The notes: generated by a model from the letters alone, not told the origin. DNA of 64,000 nucleotides from Corynebacterium sp. HMSC29G08 (GCF_001806875.1 NZ_KV786241.1:1-64000), one strand, 5' to 3'; positions 15,982 through 25,186 are shown, counted from the stretch's first letter. Translations and numbers: made by a program.

Positions 15982-18920
15982 TCAGTCCTGCGAAACTTGG
16001 TTTAACTAGCCGTCGCGCTGCTGGGGATCTTGAAGAGCTCGGTTTGCACGATGAGGCGTCGTTGTGGACGCTGGCAGGCTCGGCCGATCCTGACCTTGCT
16101 TTGAACAATGCGCATCGTTTCGCTCGCGGCAAGAGCCTTTTGCTTGACGACGCCCAGCGCACCCCTTTCTTCGCCCTCATGGGCGGGTCGACCGCGTTGG
16201 CGGATCACTTGATTGCACACCCTGAGCTTGTGGAGACCTTGACGCTGCCGTTGCCAAGCGCCGAGGAGGCGGACGAGTTCATGGCGAAGGCTGCTACGGA
16301 TGAGAAGGCGTTGAAGAACGCGCATCGGTCGTTGGTGATGCGGGTGGCTGCGAAGGATTTGGCGGGTACGTTTTCCGCGGTGAAGGGCTTCGGTGAGGGT
16401 GAGCCGTTGGGGTATCGCGCGGTGACGGAGGCGCTGACGAACATTGCGGACGCTGCGTTAAAGGCCGCGCTGACGCTTGCCACTGAGCGGGTGTATGGCG
16501 AGGAGGAGCCGGACGCGAAGTTGGCTGTGATCGCCATGGGTAAGTGTGGCGCTCGGGAGCTGAATTACATCTCTGACGTGGACGTCATCTTTGTGGCTGA
16601 TGAGGTGACAACCAGGATCACGCGGGTTGCGGCCGAGTTCATCAAGATTGGCTCTGCGGCGTTTTTTGAGGTGGATGCGGGGTTGCGTCCTGAAGGAAAG
16701 GCGGGCGCGTTGGTGCGCACGCTGGATTCGCACGTGACGTATTACAAGCGTTGGGCGCAGACGTGGGAGTTTCAGGCGCTTCTGAAGGCGCGTCCGATGG
16801 CGGGCGATATGGAGCTTGGCCAGCAGTATGTGGACGCGGTGGCGCCTATGGTTTGGGAGGCCTCCCAGCGCGACAGTTTTGTTGAAGACGTCCAGGCTAT
16901 GCGACGCCGCGTGCTAGCCAACGTGCCGGAAGGTGTGCGTTCGCGCGAGCTGAAGTTGGGCTACGGGGGCCTGCGCGATGTGGAGTTCGCGGTGCAGCTG
17001 TTGCAGTTGGTGCATGGGCGTATCGACGCTACGCTGCGCACCCCCGCCACCCGCAACACCATCGACGCTTTGGAGGCGCTCTCACAGGGCGGCTACGTGG
17101 GCCGTGAGGACACCAAGGCCCTGATCGGTGCGTATGAGTTTTTGCGCTTGCTTGAGCACCGGCTGCAGTTGCAGCGCTTTAAGCGCACACACCAGTTGCC
17201 TGAGGCTGATGATGAGCGTCGGATGCGGTGGTTGGCAAGGTCGGCGGGATTTGTGGCGTCGGCAAGCAAAAGTGTCATAGGGGAGATGGAAGCTGAGCTG
17301 AAGCGGGTCCGCGACACGGTATCCACCCTGCATGAGCGGCTGTTCTACCGGCCGCTGCTCGGTGCTGTGGTGGATCTGACGGTGGGCGAGGCGGCGCTGT
17401 CGGCGGATGATGTGAAGGCGCGGCTGGCGGCCCTTGGTTACCGCCACCCGGCGCGTGCTTACGATCACTTGGCGGCGCTGGTGCAGGGCACGTCGCGCAA
17501 GGCGAAGCTGCAGGCGATTTTGCTGCCAACGCTGATGACGTGGCTGGCCAGTACCGCGGACCCTGGGGCGGGCTTGTTGAACTACCGCAAGCTGTCTGAG
17601 GCGGCGGAGGATAAGCCGTGGTTCTTGCGGATGCTGCGCGATGAGGGTGTGGTGTCCATGCGTCTGATGAAGATCCTGGGCAACTCGCCGTACACGTCTG
17701 ATTTGATCATCGCGGCGCCTGAAGTGGTTAAGCTGCTTGGGGACGGCTCCGCTGGCCCCCGCCTCATCGAACCCGCACCCGACCAGGTGAAGAAGGCGAT
17801 CATTGCGGCCTCCAAGCGCTACCAGGATGATGCGGATAAGGCGGTGAGTGTGGCGCGTTCGCTGCGGCGTGCGGAGCTTGCGCGTATAGCTTCGGCGGAT
17901 CTGCTGGGGCTGATGGAGGTGCGCCAGGTCTGCCTGGAGCTGACCATTATTTGGGACGCCGTGCTTCAAGCCGCCCTGTTGGCTGAGATCCGCACTGATC
18001 TTGCCCAGCGCGGTGTGACCACGGAACCCGCGCGCATTGCGATTATCGGCATGGGTCGGCTTGGTGGTGGGGAATTGGGCTACGGGTCGGATGCGGACGT
18101 GATGGCGGTGGCCGAACCTGTTGAGGGGGCCAACGAGGAAGAGGCGTTGGCGTGGGCGAGCCGCATGATTGAACAGGTGCGTGCGCGCCTGTCCAAACCT
18201 TCGGGCGACCCGCCGCTTGAGGTGGACTTGGGCCTGCGGCCGGAGGGGCGCTCTGGACCTGTCGTTCGCACCATTGCTTCCTATGAGCGCTACTACACAC
18301 AGTGGGGCGAAGTTTGGGAGTACCAGGCGCTTTTGCGCGCGACCGTGATCGCGGGTGATGAGGAAGTTGGTGAACGTTTCCTGCACATGGCGGATGCGTT
18401 TAGGTACCCGGAGGGTGGTACCCCGCAATCTGCCGTCCGCGAGATCCGGCGTATTAAGGCGCGCGTGGATGATGAGCGGCTGCCACGAAACGCCGACCGT
18501 TCCGTGCACACCAAACTGGGCCGCGGCGCGTTAGCGGACGTGGAGTGGACGGTGCAGCTTTTGACTATGATGCACGCGCACAAACACCCGCGGCTGCACA
18601 CCACCTCCACACTGGAGGCGTTGGACTATCTGGCGGAGTTGGATGACCCAGATGTGCTTGCCGCCGCCAAAGCCCGGACGCTGCGCACCGCGTGGCTGAC
18701 CGCCACGCGTGCACGCAACGCGCTGGTTTTGGTTTCCGGCAAGCGCACCGACCAGCTGCCCGCGCCGGGCCCGCACCTGGCACAGGTTGCCGGATCAGCC
18801 GGTTATGATCCGGATGATCAGCAGCAGTTTTTAGAGGACTACCTGCGCATTACCCGCCGCGCGCACCGCGTGGTGGAGGAGGTGTTCTGGGGCGAGGCGC
18901 CTTCGCTGGAGCACGAGTAG
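15978..18920 (+). CDS. glnE: bifunctional glutamine synthetase adenylyltransferase/deadenylylase
   Basis: The 980-residue protein has the two nucleotidyltransferase domains of GlnE. The N-terminal deadenylylase half carries CGARELNYISDVDVIFV near residue 190, and the C-terminal adenylylase half carries GGGELGYGSDADVMAV near 695. Each is followed by a GLRPEG motif and a helical domain. It adds or removes AMP on the regulated GlnA1, controlling nitrogen assimilation. The ATG overlaps the glnA2 stop (ATGA), implying coupled translation. A short motif repeated elsewhere in the window occurs inside the gene at 17255-17273. Confidence 0.96.
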   Translation: MISPAKLGLTSRRAAGDLEELGLHDEASLWTLAGSADPDLALNNAHRFARGKSLLLDDAQRTPFFALMGGSTALADHLIAHPELVETLTLPLPSAEEADEFMAKAATDEKALKNAHRSLVMRVAAKDLAGTFSAVKGFGEGEPLGYRAVTEALTNIADAALKAALTLATERVYGEEEPDAKLAVIAMGKCGARELNYISDVDVIFVADEVTTRITRVAAEFIKIGSAAFFEVDAGLRPEGKAGALVRTLDSHVTYYKRWAQTWEFQALLKARPMAGDMELGQQYVDAVAPMVWEASQRDSFVEDVQAMRRRVLANVPEGVRSRELKLGYGGLRDVEFAVQLLQLVHGRIDATLRTPATRNTIDALEALSQGGYVGREDTKALIGAYEFLRLLEHRLQLQRFKRTHQLPEADDERRMRWLARSAGFVASASKSVIGEMEAELKRVRDTVSTLHERLFYRPLLGAVVDLTVGEAALSADDVKARLAALGYRHPARAYDHLAALVQGTSRKAKLQAILLPTLMTWLASTADPGAGLLNYRKLSEAAEDKPWFLRMLRDEGVVSMRLMKILGNSPYTSDLIIAAPEVVKLLGDGSAGPRLIEPAPDQVKKAIIAASKRYQDDADKAVSVARSLRRAELARIASADLLGLMEVRQVCLELTIIWDAVLQAALLAEIRTDLAQRGVTTEPARIAIIGMGRLGGGELGYGSDADVMAVAEPVEGANEEEALAWASRMIEQVRARLSKPSGDPPLEVDLGLRPEGRSGPVVRTIASYERYYTQWGEVWEYQALLRATVIAGDEEVGERFLHMADAFRYPEGGTPQSAVREIRRIKARVDDERLPRNADRSVHTKLGRGALADVEWTVQLLTMMHAHKHPRLHTTSTLEALDYLAELDDPDVLAAAKARTLRTAWLTATRARNALVLVSGKRTDQLPAPGPHLAQVAGSAGYDPDDQQQFLEDYLRITRRAHRVVEEVFWGEAPSLEHE

Positions 18921-18929
18921 CCTTGTGAC

Positions 18930-19205
18930 ATGGCTGTGAATATGACGATTGATCTGGCTGAGGCTACCTACGCCGATTTGGTTGCGTTGGTGGAGGCCGC
19001 ACGCGTTGCCGGTGTTGCCCCTGACGCGAAGCTTGTGCTGGATGGCGAGACGCTCACGCTGCAGGTAGAGCCTGGTGCCAAGCTGGCCAAGGAGGTGCCG
19101 GAGGCGGAAGCGGCGGCGCATCGTAGCTTGCCGCCGCTTGGGGATGCTGCGATTCGCTCCGTGGTGGACATCCTCACTGGCCGCCAAGAGCCACCACGGC
19201 ACTAG
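18930..19205 (+). CDS. hypothetical small protein
   Basis: A 91-residue, Ala/Glu-rich soluble protein with a helical N-terminus (LAEATYADLVALVEAARVAG), a short beta-like middle (KLVLDGETLTLQV) and a C-terminal helix. I do not recognise a family. It begins nine bases after glnE and ends 21 bases before thrC, so it is probably cotranscribed with both. Confidence 0.75.
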   Translation: MAVNMTIDLAEATYADLVALVEAARVAGVAPDAKLVLDGETLTLQVEPGAKLAKEVPEAEAAAHRSLPPLGDAAIRSVVDILTGRQEPPRH

Positions 19206-19226
19206 CACCACGTAGACTGTTGCGTT

Positions 19227-20705
19227 GTGGATTACATCTCAACGCGCGACCCGCACTCGACTGCCAATTCGTTTACTGACATCCTGCTGCAGGGCCTCAG
19301 CCCGGACGGCGGGTTGTACATGCCTGCCGCATACCCGCAGATTAGCGGCGACATGCTTGATCAGTGGCGCACGCTGCTGGCTGAAAAGGGCTACGCAGCG
19401 CTGGCTGCCGAGGTGCTCAAGCTGTACGTGGATGACATTCCGCCGCACGTCATTGAGCAGCTCACGGCAAAGGCCTACACCACGGAGGCAGGCAAGTTTG
19501 CCCACGAAGAAATCGTGCCAGTGACCTGTTTGGAAGATGACAAGCTCTACATCGCGCACCTGTCTGAGGGGCCGACCGCGGCGTTTAAGGACATGGCGAT
19601 GCAGCTGCTCGGCGAGCTGTTCGAGTTTGAGCTGGGGCGCCGCGGCGAGGAGATCAACATCTTGGGTGCCACCTCCGGCGATACGGGGTCTTCTGCGGAG
19701 TACGCCATGCGTGGCCGTGACGGCATCCGCGTATTCATGCTCACCCCGGCGGGCCGCATGACGCCGTTCCAGCAGGCGCAGATGTTTGGCCTGGATGACC
19801 CGAACATTTTCAACATCGCGCTCGATGGCGTGTTTGATGACTGCCAGGATGTGGTCAAGGAAGTCAACGGGGACGCCGCGTTTAAGTCCAAGTACTCGAT
19901 CGGTGCGGTCAACTCCATTAACTGGGCTCGTTTGCTTGCGCAGATTGTGTATTACATCTCCAGCTACCTGAAGGTGACGGAGAACAATGACCAGCAGGTT
20001 TCGTTCAGCGTGCCAACTGGCAACTTTGGTGATGTGTGCGCAGGCCACATTGCCAAACAGATGGGGTTACCGATTGACAAGCTGATCGTGGCTACCAACG
20101 AAAATGACGTGTTGGATGAGTTCTTTGTCACCGGCGAGTACCGTCCGCGTTCCGCGGAGGAGACGTTTGCAACGTCCTCGCCGTCGATGGACATTTCCAA
20201 GGCCTCCAACTTTGAGCGCATGATTTTCGACGCCACACTGCGCAACCCCACCCTTACCGCCGAGCTGTTTGGCACCAAGGTCAAGGAAGGCGGCTTCAGC
20301 ACTGATGATTTCGGTGCGACAGGCGAGGAGGTTATGGCGCGGATTCGTGATGAGTTCGGCTTCCTGTCCGGCACCTCCACCCATGAGGACCGCTTGGAGA
20401 TTATCCGCCAGTTGAAGGAAGACTTCTGGATTGTGGTGGATCCCCACACGGCGGATGGCGTGGCGGCTGCCCAGCAGCACAAGTTGGATACCCCGGTGAT
20501 CGTGCTGGAGACCGCACTGCCGGTGAAGTTCAGCAACACCATCTATGAAGCGATTGAGGAGTATCCGCGGGTGCCGGAGCGGTTCAAGGGGATTATGGAC
20601 GCGGATCGCCACGTCACCGACCTGCCCAATGATGCGGAGGCGGTCAAGCAGTTCATTGCCAACGCTATTGATACGACGGACACGACAGTTAAGACGGAGG
20701 CCTAA
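19227..20705 (+). CDS. thrC: threonine synthase
   Basis: The 492-residue protein is a long-form threonine synthase. The N-terminal YISTRDPHS and GLSPDGGLY segments are characteristic, and the pyridoxal-phosphate lysine is in GPTAAFKDMAMQLLG near residue 120. ATSGDTGSSAEYA forms the phosphate-binding loop, and VPTGNFGDVCAG is also conserved. It converts O-phosphohomoserine to threonine. The start is a GTG. It stands apart from hom and thrB, as in other corynebacteria. Confidence 0.96.
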   Translation: MDYISTRDPHSTANSFTDILLQGLSPDGGLYMPAAYPQISGDMLDQWRTLLAEKGYAALAAEVLKLYVDDIPPHVIEQLTAKAYTTEAGKFAHEEIVPVTCLEDDKLYIAHLSEGPTAAFKDMAMQLLGELFEFELGRRGEEINILGATSGDTGSSAEYAMRGRDGIRVFMLTPAGRMTPFQQAQMFGLDDPNIFNIALDGVFDDCQDVVKEVNGDAAFKSKYSIGAVNSINWARLLAQIVYYISSYLKVTENNDQQVSFSVPTGNFGDVCAGHIAKQMGLPIDKLIVATNENDVLDEFFVTGEYRPRSAEETFATSSPSMDISKASNFERMIFDATLRNPTLTAELFGTKVKEGGFSTDDFGATGEEVMARIRDEFGFLSGTSTHEDRLEIIRQLKEDFWIVVDPHTADGVAAAQQHKLDTPVIVLETALPVKFSNTIYEAIEEYPRVPERFKGIMDADRHVTDLPNDAEAVKQFIANAIDTTDTTVKTEA

Positions 20706-20707
20706 CC

Positions 20708-20848
20708 ATGGCACAGGAGCAGTTCGCAGGACCGGAGCAGTACACGGAATTTGACCCGGAGAAGTTCATCCGTGACCTAAAGATCCAAGCGGAAGAGGCC
20801 GCGAAGGACAAGGCTGCGCAGCAGAACGAGGACAAGGCTGGGCAGTAA
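20708..20848 (+). CDS. small acidic protein of 46 residues
   Basis: This short frame begins two bases after the thrC stop, opening MAQEQFAGPEQYTEFDPEKF and ending in an Ala/Lys/Glu/Gln-rich helix. The family is unknown to me. Its stop codon overlaps the region that appears to encode the N-terminal tail of the next gene in another frame. Confidence 0.6.
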   Translation: MAQEQFAGPEQYTEFDPEKFIRDLKIQAEEAAKDKAAQQNEDKAGQ

Positions 20849-20994
20849 GCACGAACCCGCAGGACCCGGGGCAGCGTGATGAGTTCGGCGCTGCCCGGAA
20901 ATATCAGACTGGCGCGAGCCCTGCGTGGGCATTTCCTGAGCAGGGCCCGCCTCAGCATGCCCAGTCTGCTCAGCCTGCCCAGCACAGGCCGGGT

Positions 20995-21897
20995 GTGGCG
21001 TGGCTGTTTGCCGTCGTCGCGGTTTTAGCGCTGGTTGCGGGTGTGGTGTGGCTAGGGGTGAGCACATCACAGGTGCCAAGCCAAACGGATCAGGAGCGCC
21101 AGGCACTCGAGGAGGTCCGCACACCACCTAGTGAGGAACACTCCGAAGGTGAGACTCAGCTGCCGGCGAACAAGGTGCTGGTGCCGGAATATGCGGTGTG
21201 GGCGCCGGGCACCAAGATTCAGACCACGGACCATTACCCGGCGCCGGGGGAAAGTTTCACCGCACAGTCATGTACGGTGGCGTTTTCTTTCAGTGACATT
21301 CACGGCCGGAACTTCGCGGTGACCGCTGGGCATTGTGGCCACGAGGGAGATCTGGTGTGGCCCACGAATGCCACGTTTGCCTCTGACTATGAGCGCGAGG
21401 CTGGGCGTTTCATCTACTCGGGCCTGTTTCTCCCGGGGGCTGAGCGCGTGGACATTGGCATCATTGAGATCACCGACCCACAGCGCGCTATGGAGGTTGT
21501 GGGCGATCCTATCCCCACCGGTATTGCGCAGGATATTCCCGCCCCAGTCCGCGTGTGCAAGACAGGCGGGACCACCGGTTATACCTGCGGCGAGTTCCTA
21601 GAGACCCAGCGCGTGCAGATCGTAGACACGATGGTGGAAGAACAGCTGCCCACGTTCGGCGATATCGCGGGTGTATGCGTCTCGCCAGGGGATTCCGGCG
21701 GGCCTGTGTTTAGTGAGGTCAACGGCCGCGCCGTCATCATCGGCGTGGTCTCTGGCACGGAGGCTGGCCGCTCCGACGAGGAGTGCTTCGAGGGGATGGA
21801 GAACCCCAAGCGCATGAGTTACTCCAATATTGAGCAGCTCATGGGCGTGATCCACGCGGTGGTGCCGGAGCCAGCCTGGGTTACTCAGTCGTGGTAA
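20995..21897 (+). CDS. membrane-anchored trypsin-like serine protease
   Basis: The 300-residue product has an N-terminal membrane segment (about 2-21), a Glu/Ser/Pro-rich spacer and an S1-type protease domain. His is in TAGHC, Asp in RVDIGII and the nucleophile in SPGDSGGP; paired cysteines suggest an exported, oxidised domain. The first standard start codon is this GTG. The same frame stays open for about 150 bases upstream and encodes a Pro/Gln-rich cytoplasmic-looking tail (STNPQDPGQ...), but has no ATG, GTG or TTG there. The true N-terminus is therefore uncertain. Confidence 0.85.
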   Translation: MAWLFAVVAVLALVAGVVWLGVSTSQVPSQTDQERQALEEVRTPPSEEHSEGETQLPANKVLVPEYAVWAPGTKIQTTDHYPAPGESFTAQSCTVAFSFSDIHGRNFAVTAGHCGHEGDLVWPTNATFASDYEREAGRFIYSGLFLPGAERVDIGIIEITDPQRAMEVVGDPIPTGIAQDIPAPVRVCKTGGTTGYTCGEFLETQRVQIVDTMVEEQLPTFGDIAGVCVSPGDSGGPVFSEVNGRAVIIGVVSGTEAGRSDEECFEGMENPKRMSYSNIEQLMGVIHAVVPEPAWVTQSW

Positions 21898-22630
21898 ACA
21901 GCCCGTCGCGGCGGGTCTCCATGTATTTGCCGCGAACGCGTTGCCCGGCAGCAACCTCCTCGTTGGTGTAGGCACTGGTTCGCAGGCGGTCCAAGCCAGG
22001 CTCCAAAGGCAGGCGCTTCCAGGTTTGCTCCAGTTCGCTGAGCTTGCTTTCCGACGCCACGTCCAACCACCCCAACGCCACCTCAACACCAGCCGCACTG
22101 TTGTGGTTCACAAACGCCACTGAGTCTGCGTCCTCTTCCGCAGCTAACGTGGTGTATTTCTCAATGCTTGCCGGCGGCAGCGTGGAGAAGCAGAAACCCA
22201 AAAAGCTGATGCGCATGTTGTTTGGGGTGGTCAGCACAAGGGTGTCCAGGCAGTTTTGTTCCAAGAGACGGGAGAGGTGACCAGTGAACTCTGTAGTGGA
22301 GGCCATTGCGGTCTCGGTGGCTTTTCCACGCACGATGACCCCGGTTTCGCCGACGGCGCTTTTCACATCTGTGATCAAGTAGGGGCGGATGCTGGCGAGT
22401 ACATTTGCTTCGTCCCGAAGCGGCGGGTTCCACGCCTGGCGCGGATCCTGCTCGGTTGTGGTTGTGGTGCTTGCTGTACCGGTTGCAGCGCTGCCGGCTG
22501 CAGCGCTGGTGTCCGCTTCTGCATCCACGTGGTAGCTCACCAGCATGGCCATGGCTACCACGAGGGTGAGCACGATTGCTCCGTAGCCGATGGCAAAAAT
22601 CGGGGTGGGGAGGCGTTTGTTCGTGCTCAT
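21881..22630 (-). CDS. hypothetical membrane-anchored protein
   Basis: A 249-residue protein with a short basic N-terminus, one membrane segment at about 12-33, a Thr/Ala/Ser-rich linker (about 36-60) and a soluble outer domain with two cysteines (NCLDTL and GFCFS). The ATG at 22630 gives a sensible membrane anchor. Its 3' end overlaps the convergent protease gene by 17 bases. No family recognised. Confidence 0.75.
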   Translation of the reverse strand: MSTNKRLPTPIFAIGYGAIVLTLVVAMAMLVSYHVDAEADTSAAAGSAATGTASTTTTTEQDPRQAWNPPLRDEANVLASIRPYLITDVKSAVGETGVIVRGKATETAMASTTEFTGHLSRLLEQNCLDTLVLTTPNNMRISFLGFCFSTLPPASIEKYTTLAAEEDADSVAFVNHNSAAGVEVALGWLDVASESKLSELEQTWKRLPLEPGLDRLRTSAYTNEEVAAGQRVRGKYMETRRDGLFTTTE

Positions 22631-22658
22631 GATTAAAGGAAGTCTACACTTGGCAACC

Positions 22659-23183
22659 ATGCCAATCCCGGAGTTCATTGTTCAGACACGCGCAAAGATC
22701 GGTACTGACCTTATGTGGCTGCCTTCAGTGGCCGCGGTGGTGTTGCGAGATTCGACGGATAATTCTGCCTGGGCTGTCCCAGAGGTGCTGTTGGTCAAGC
22801 GCGCCGACAACGGCCAGTGGACCCCAATTACCGGCATTGCGGATCCGGGGGAGGAGCCGCATGACGCGGCCGTTCGCGAAGTTTTGGAAGAAACCGGCGT
22901 GCGCGTTAACGCAGCCGCCTTGTTGGGTGTGGGGGCGGTTGGGCCCGTCACCCATGACAACGGTGATAAGGCCAGCTACATGTCGGTGCAGATTCGTTGC
23001 GAAGCCGAAGATCCGGACCAAGTACCCGTTGTGGGCGATGATGAATCCACCGAGGTCGGCTGGTTCCCGATCTCAAACATGCCGGTGACCGACCCGAAGT
23101 GGCGTTTGGTGATTGGGGACGCCGCAGCGCAGCGCAAACACCCCACCTCATTTACCCCCCGCTTTGGTCTGAAGAAGCGCTAG
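22659..23183 (+). CDS. Nudix hydrolase
   Basis: The 174-residue protein contains a complete Nudix box (GX5EX7REUXEEXGU) in ITGIADPGEEPHDAAVREV and the LEETGV that follows, near residues 55-78. A conserved MPIPEFIVQTRAKIG opening precedes it. The substrate, a nucleoside diphosphate linked to another group, cannot be told. The ATG at 22659 lies 28 bases from the divergent membrane-protein start. The TGCTAGCA repeat element begins 18 bases after the stop. Confidence 0.93.
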   Translation: MPIPEFIVQTRAKIGTDLMWLPSVAAVVLRDSTDNSAWAVPEVLLVKRADNGQWTPITGIADPGEEPHDAAVREVLEETGVRVNAAALLGVGAVGPVTHDNGDKASYMSVQIRCEAEDPDQVPVVGDDESTEVGWFPISNMPVTDPKWRLVIGDAAAQRKHPTSFTPRFGLKKR

Positions 23184-23200
23184 CTACTAACTAACTTATC

Positions 23201-23416
23201 TGCTAGCAGGCAGCCTGGTTCATGATGGTCTGCTAGCACACAACACAGAAACGGTGCTGTGTCTATACATTCCACCTGGGGTTTTGCAAGCCTGTTTTCG
23301 TTATCTGCTAGTAGGCAGCCTGTTTCCGGGGGTCTGCTAGCAATGTCCAAGAACACCATGGATTCCGTGTCCAAAAAGACACCGGACTCCATGTCCAAAA
23401 ACCCTATGGACATAAC
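23201..23416 (-). repeat. TGCTAGCA-boxed repeat element, single inverted copy
   Basis: Read on the minus strand this matches the left end and first unit of the array at 44388-44760. Palindromic boxes lie at 23201, 23231, 23306 (TGCTAGTA) and 23335, giving spacings of 30, 75 and 29. Beyond the last box is a TTTTTGGACAYGGARTCC motif present in two or more imperfect copies. It fills the convergent gap between the Nudix and lipoprotein genes. Confidence 0.85.
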
Positions 23417-23442
23417 AAAGAAGCGCTAGCTACCCCACATAG

Positions 23443-23781
23443 CTACTTCGCAACGAGGGTGAAGGTGTACACCTCGCCGGTATCCGGGTTGGTCAGCTGC
23501 GCGCTGGTAGTGCCAACACCAACCGCGTGGAAGCTGGGGCCCGGTTCAAAGGCTGCCACCGTCTCGTTATCAACACTGCCCTCCGTCCACGCATCTGCAT
23601 CCAGGTTCTCGCCAACGGGAACAACCAGAGGCTGATGCTTGGTAATGGTTACCTTCGCGCCGTCGAGGCTGTCCACGGTGACATACACCGGCGCTTCAAA
23701 GTCCACTTCGGATTCGTTGGTGCAGGCGGTAGGGAGGGTTAACGTGAGCGTCGTTAAGAGTAAAGCCCCAAAGCGCTTCAT
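23443..23781 (-). CDS. small lipoprotein
   Basis: The 112-residue product has a lipoprotein signal peptide (MKRFGALLLTTLTLTLPTAC) with the lipid-modified cysteine at about residue 20. The remaining ~90 residues look like a beta-sandwich (PVYVTVDSLDGAKVTI ... FHAVGVGTTSAQL ... YTFTLVAK) that would face the periplasm-like space. Start chosen at 23781, which gives a clean signal peptide. The family is unknown. Confidence 0.82.
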   Translation of the reverse strand: MKRFGALLLTTLTLTLPTACTNESEVDFEAPVYVTVDSLDGAKVTITKHQPLVVPVGENLDADAWTEGSVDNETVAAFEPGPSFHAVGVGTTSAQLTNPDTGEVYTFTLVAK

Positions 23782-23783
23782 AT

Positions 23784-24482
23784 TTACCAGCCCCGACCCT
23801 GCTGGGGCATTGGCTGCGGCTGCCCAAACGGGGACTGCGGCGCCGGTGCGGGACGCGTGCCCTTGACCAACATCCAAACGGCAATGCCAATGGCAATCAG
23901 GGAGCACAGCAGCCACAGGTACCAGCCGGCGCCCAAGGAACCGTACATGCCGTCAATCTGAAACGCGGTGGAGATGGTGGTCAGCAGCTGCGCACCACCG
24001 GCAACCGCGGCGACAATCGCCGCAACCTTGTCGCGGCCGAAAAAGCCGAAAACCGTCGCGCCGATGTACAGCAGGATCACCGCGATGGTGCCGATCAGCA
24101 TGCCAGCATCTGGCCCGCCGAGCCCCTCTCGGAAGTACTCCTCGCCAACAGAGGTCAAGCCGGTGCCTTCATAAGACATCGATCCCCACCAGTTGAAGGT
24201 GAGCGCGGCGCTACCAAGACCCTCCCACGCAAAGCCGACCACCGCCACCGGCAGGAAGCTGCTCAACAGCGACACAACAGTCAACGCCAGATACGACCAC
24301 GTTGGCCAACCCGGACCACGACGCTTCGGCGCCGGCTGGCCGAGCTGCTGACCGGGAAACGGCTGGCCCGCAAACTGCTGGCCTGGGCCTTGAGCAGGGC
24401 CAGGGCCTTGCATTGGTCCCGGCCCAAACTGCGGCTGACCCCCAAACTGCGGCTGCTGGTTTGGATTAAACGGCGAAGACAT
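23784..24482 (-). CDS. Pro/Gln-rich tailed membrane protein
   Basis: A 232-residue protein. Residues 1-55 are a disordered Pro/Gly/Gln tail (repeated GQPQFG, GPGPAQ), followed by four membrane segments at about 64-83, 128-146, 156-172 and 183-200, and another Pro/Gln tail. The layout is common among actinobacterial envelope proteins of unknown function. The ATG at 24482 is preceded by GAGGGG. Its stop is two bases from the lipoprotein start, so the two are likely cotranscribed. Confidence 0.78.
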   Translation of the reverse strand: MSSPFNPNQQPQFGGQPQFGPGPMQGPGPAQGPGQQFAGQPFPGQQLGQPAPKRRGPGWPTWSYLALTVVSLLSSFLPVAVVGFAWEGLGSAALTFNWWGSMSYEGTGLTSVGEEYFREGLGGPDAGMLIGTIAVILLYIGATVFGFFGRDKVAAIVAAVAGGAQLLTTISTAFQIDGMYGSLGAGWYLWLLCSLIAIGIAVWMLVKGTRPAPAPQSPFGQPQPMPQQGRGW

Positions 24483-24548
24483 ACGCACCCCTCACGTCAA
24501 AACTAGCTTGTTAAATGCCCAAAGCTTACAACGGGAGTGCACCGGTTT

Positions 24549-25145
24549 CTACAGCTGGCTGCCAAACAAGGACCCCACAAGGAAGGTAGCTCCCAGCGCT
24601 AGGGTGCCGCCGAGCACTACACGGATAACGGGGCGCCCAACGGCGGCTCCGCCCAGCTTTGCGGACAGTGCGCCGGTCAGTGACAAAGACACCAGCGTCA
24701 ACGTAAAGGTCGCCGCTACGCGCAGGGATACCGGTGTCAGCACCGCTGCGGCGAACGGTAGCGCCGCACCCAACAAAAACGCCAGGAACGATGCGATTGC
24801 TGCGGACCACGGGTTGACCTGGTGCTCGTCTGCAAAACCGCGGACTCTTTCAGAGTCGCGTTGGGAGGACACGGAGACGTACTCACCCAACGCCATCGAA
24901 ATCGCGCCACCGACAACCGCGGCAAGACCCGCGGTGGCGATAGCGGAGGTGCTGTCGGTGGCACCCGCAACACCCACTACCACGGCGGCGGTGGACACGA
25001 TGCCATCGTTGGCGCCTAAGACGCCGGCGCGCAGTCGGTTCATACGCTCGCCATGTCCAGCCTCAGACTGAGGCTGAGGCTGAGGCGCAGCGGCAGGCTC
25101 CTGCGCGACGTAAGTGCTAGTGGTGGGTTCTACTACAACGGTCAT
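24549..25145 (-). CDS. VIT/CCC1-family transporter without the cytosolic metal-binding domain
   Basis: The 198-residue protein is a VIT1/CCC1-type iron/manganese transporter by its RAGVLGANDGIVSTAAVVVGVAGA segment (the Asn-Asp-Gly of helix 1) and the ALGEYVSVSSQRD motif after helix 2. In usual members about 60-70 residues of helical, glutamate-rich metal-binding domain then follow before VNPW. Here SQRDSER is joined almost directly to FADEHQVNPWSAA. Five membrane segments remain. The expected role is metal export or storage; regulation without the domain may differ. The start at 25145 gives a Pro/Gln-rich N-terminal tail of about 30 residues. Confidence 0.85.
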   Translation of the reverse strand: MTVVVEPTTSTYVAQEPAAAPQPQPQSEAGHGERMNRLRAGVLGANDGIVSTAAVVVGVAGATDSTSAIATAGLAAVVGGAISMALGEYVSVSSQRDSERVRGFADEHQVNPWSAAIASFLAFLLGAALPFAAAVLTPVSLRVAATFTLTLVSLSLTGALSAKLGGAAVGRPVIRVVLGGTLALGATFLVGSLFGSQL

Positions 25146-25186
25146 GCGTCCCATGGTGCACGGGATAAAACCCCTGTACAAGCAAG

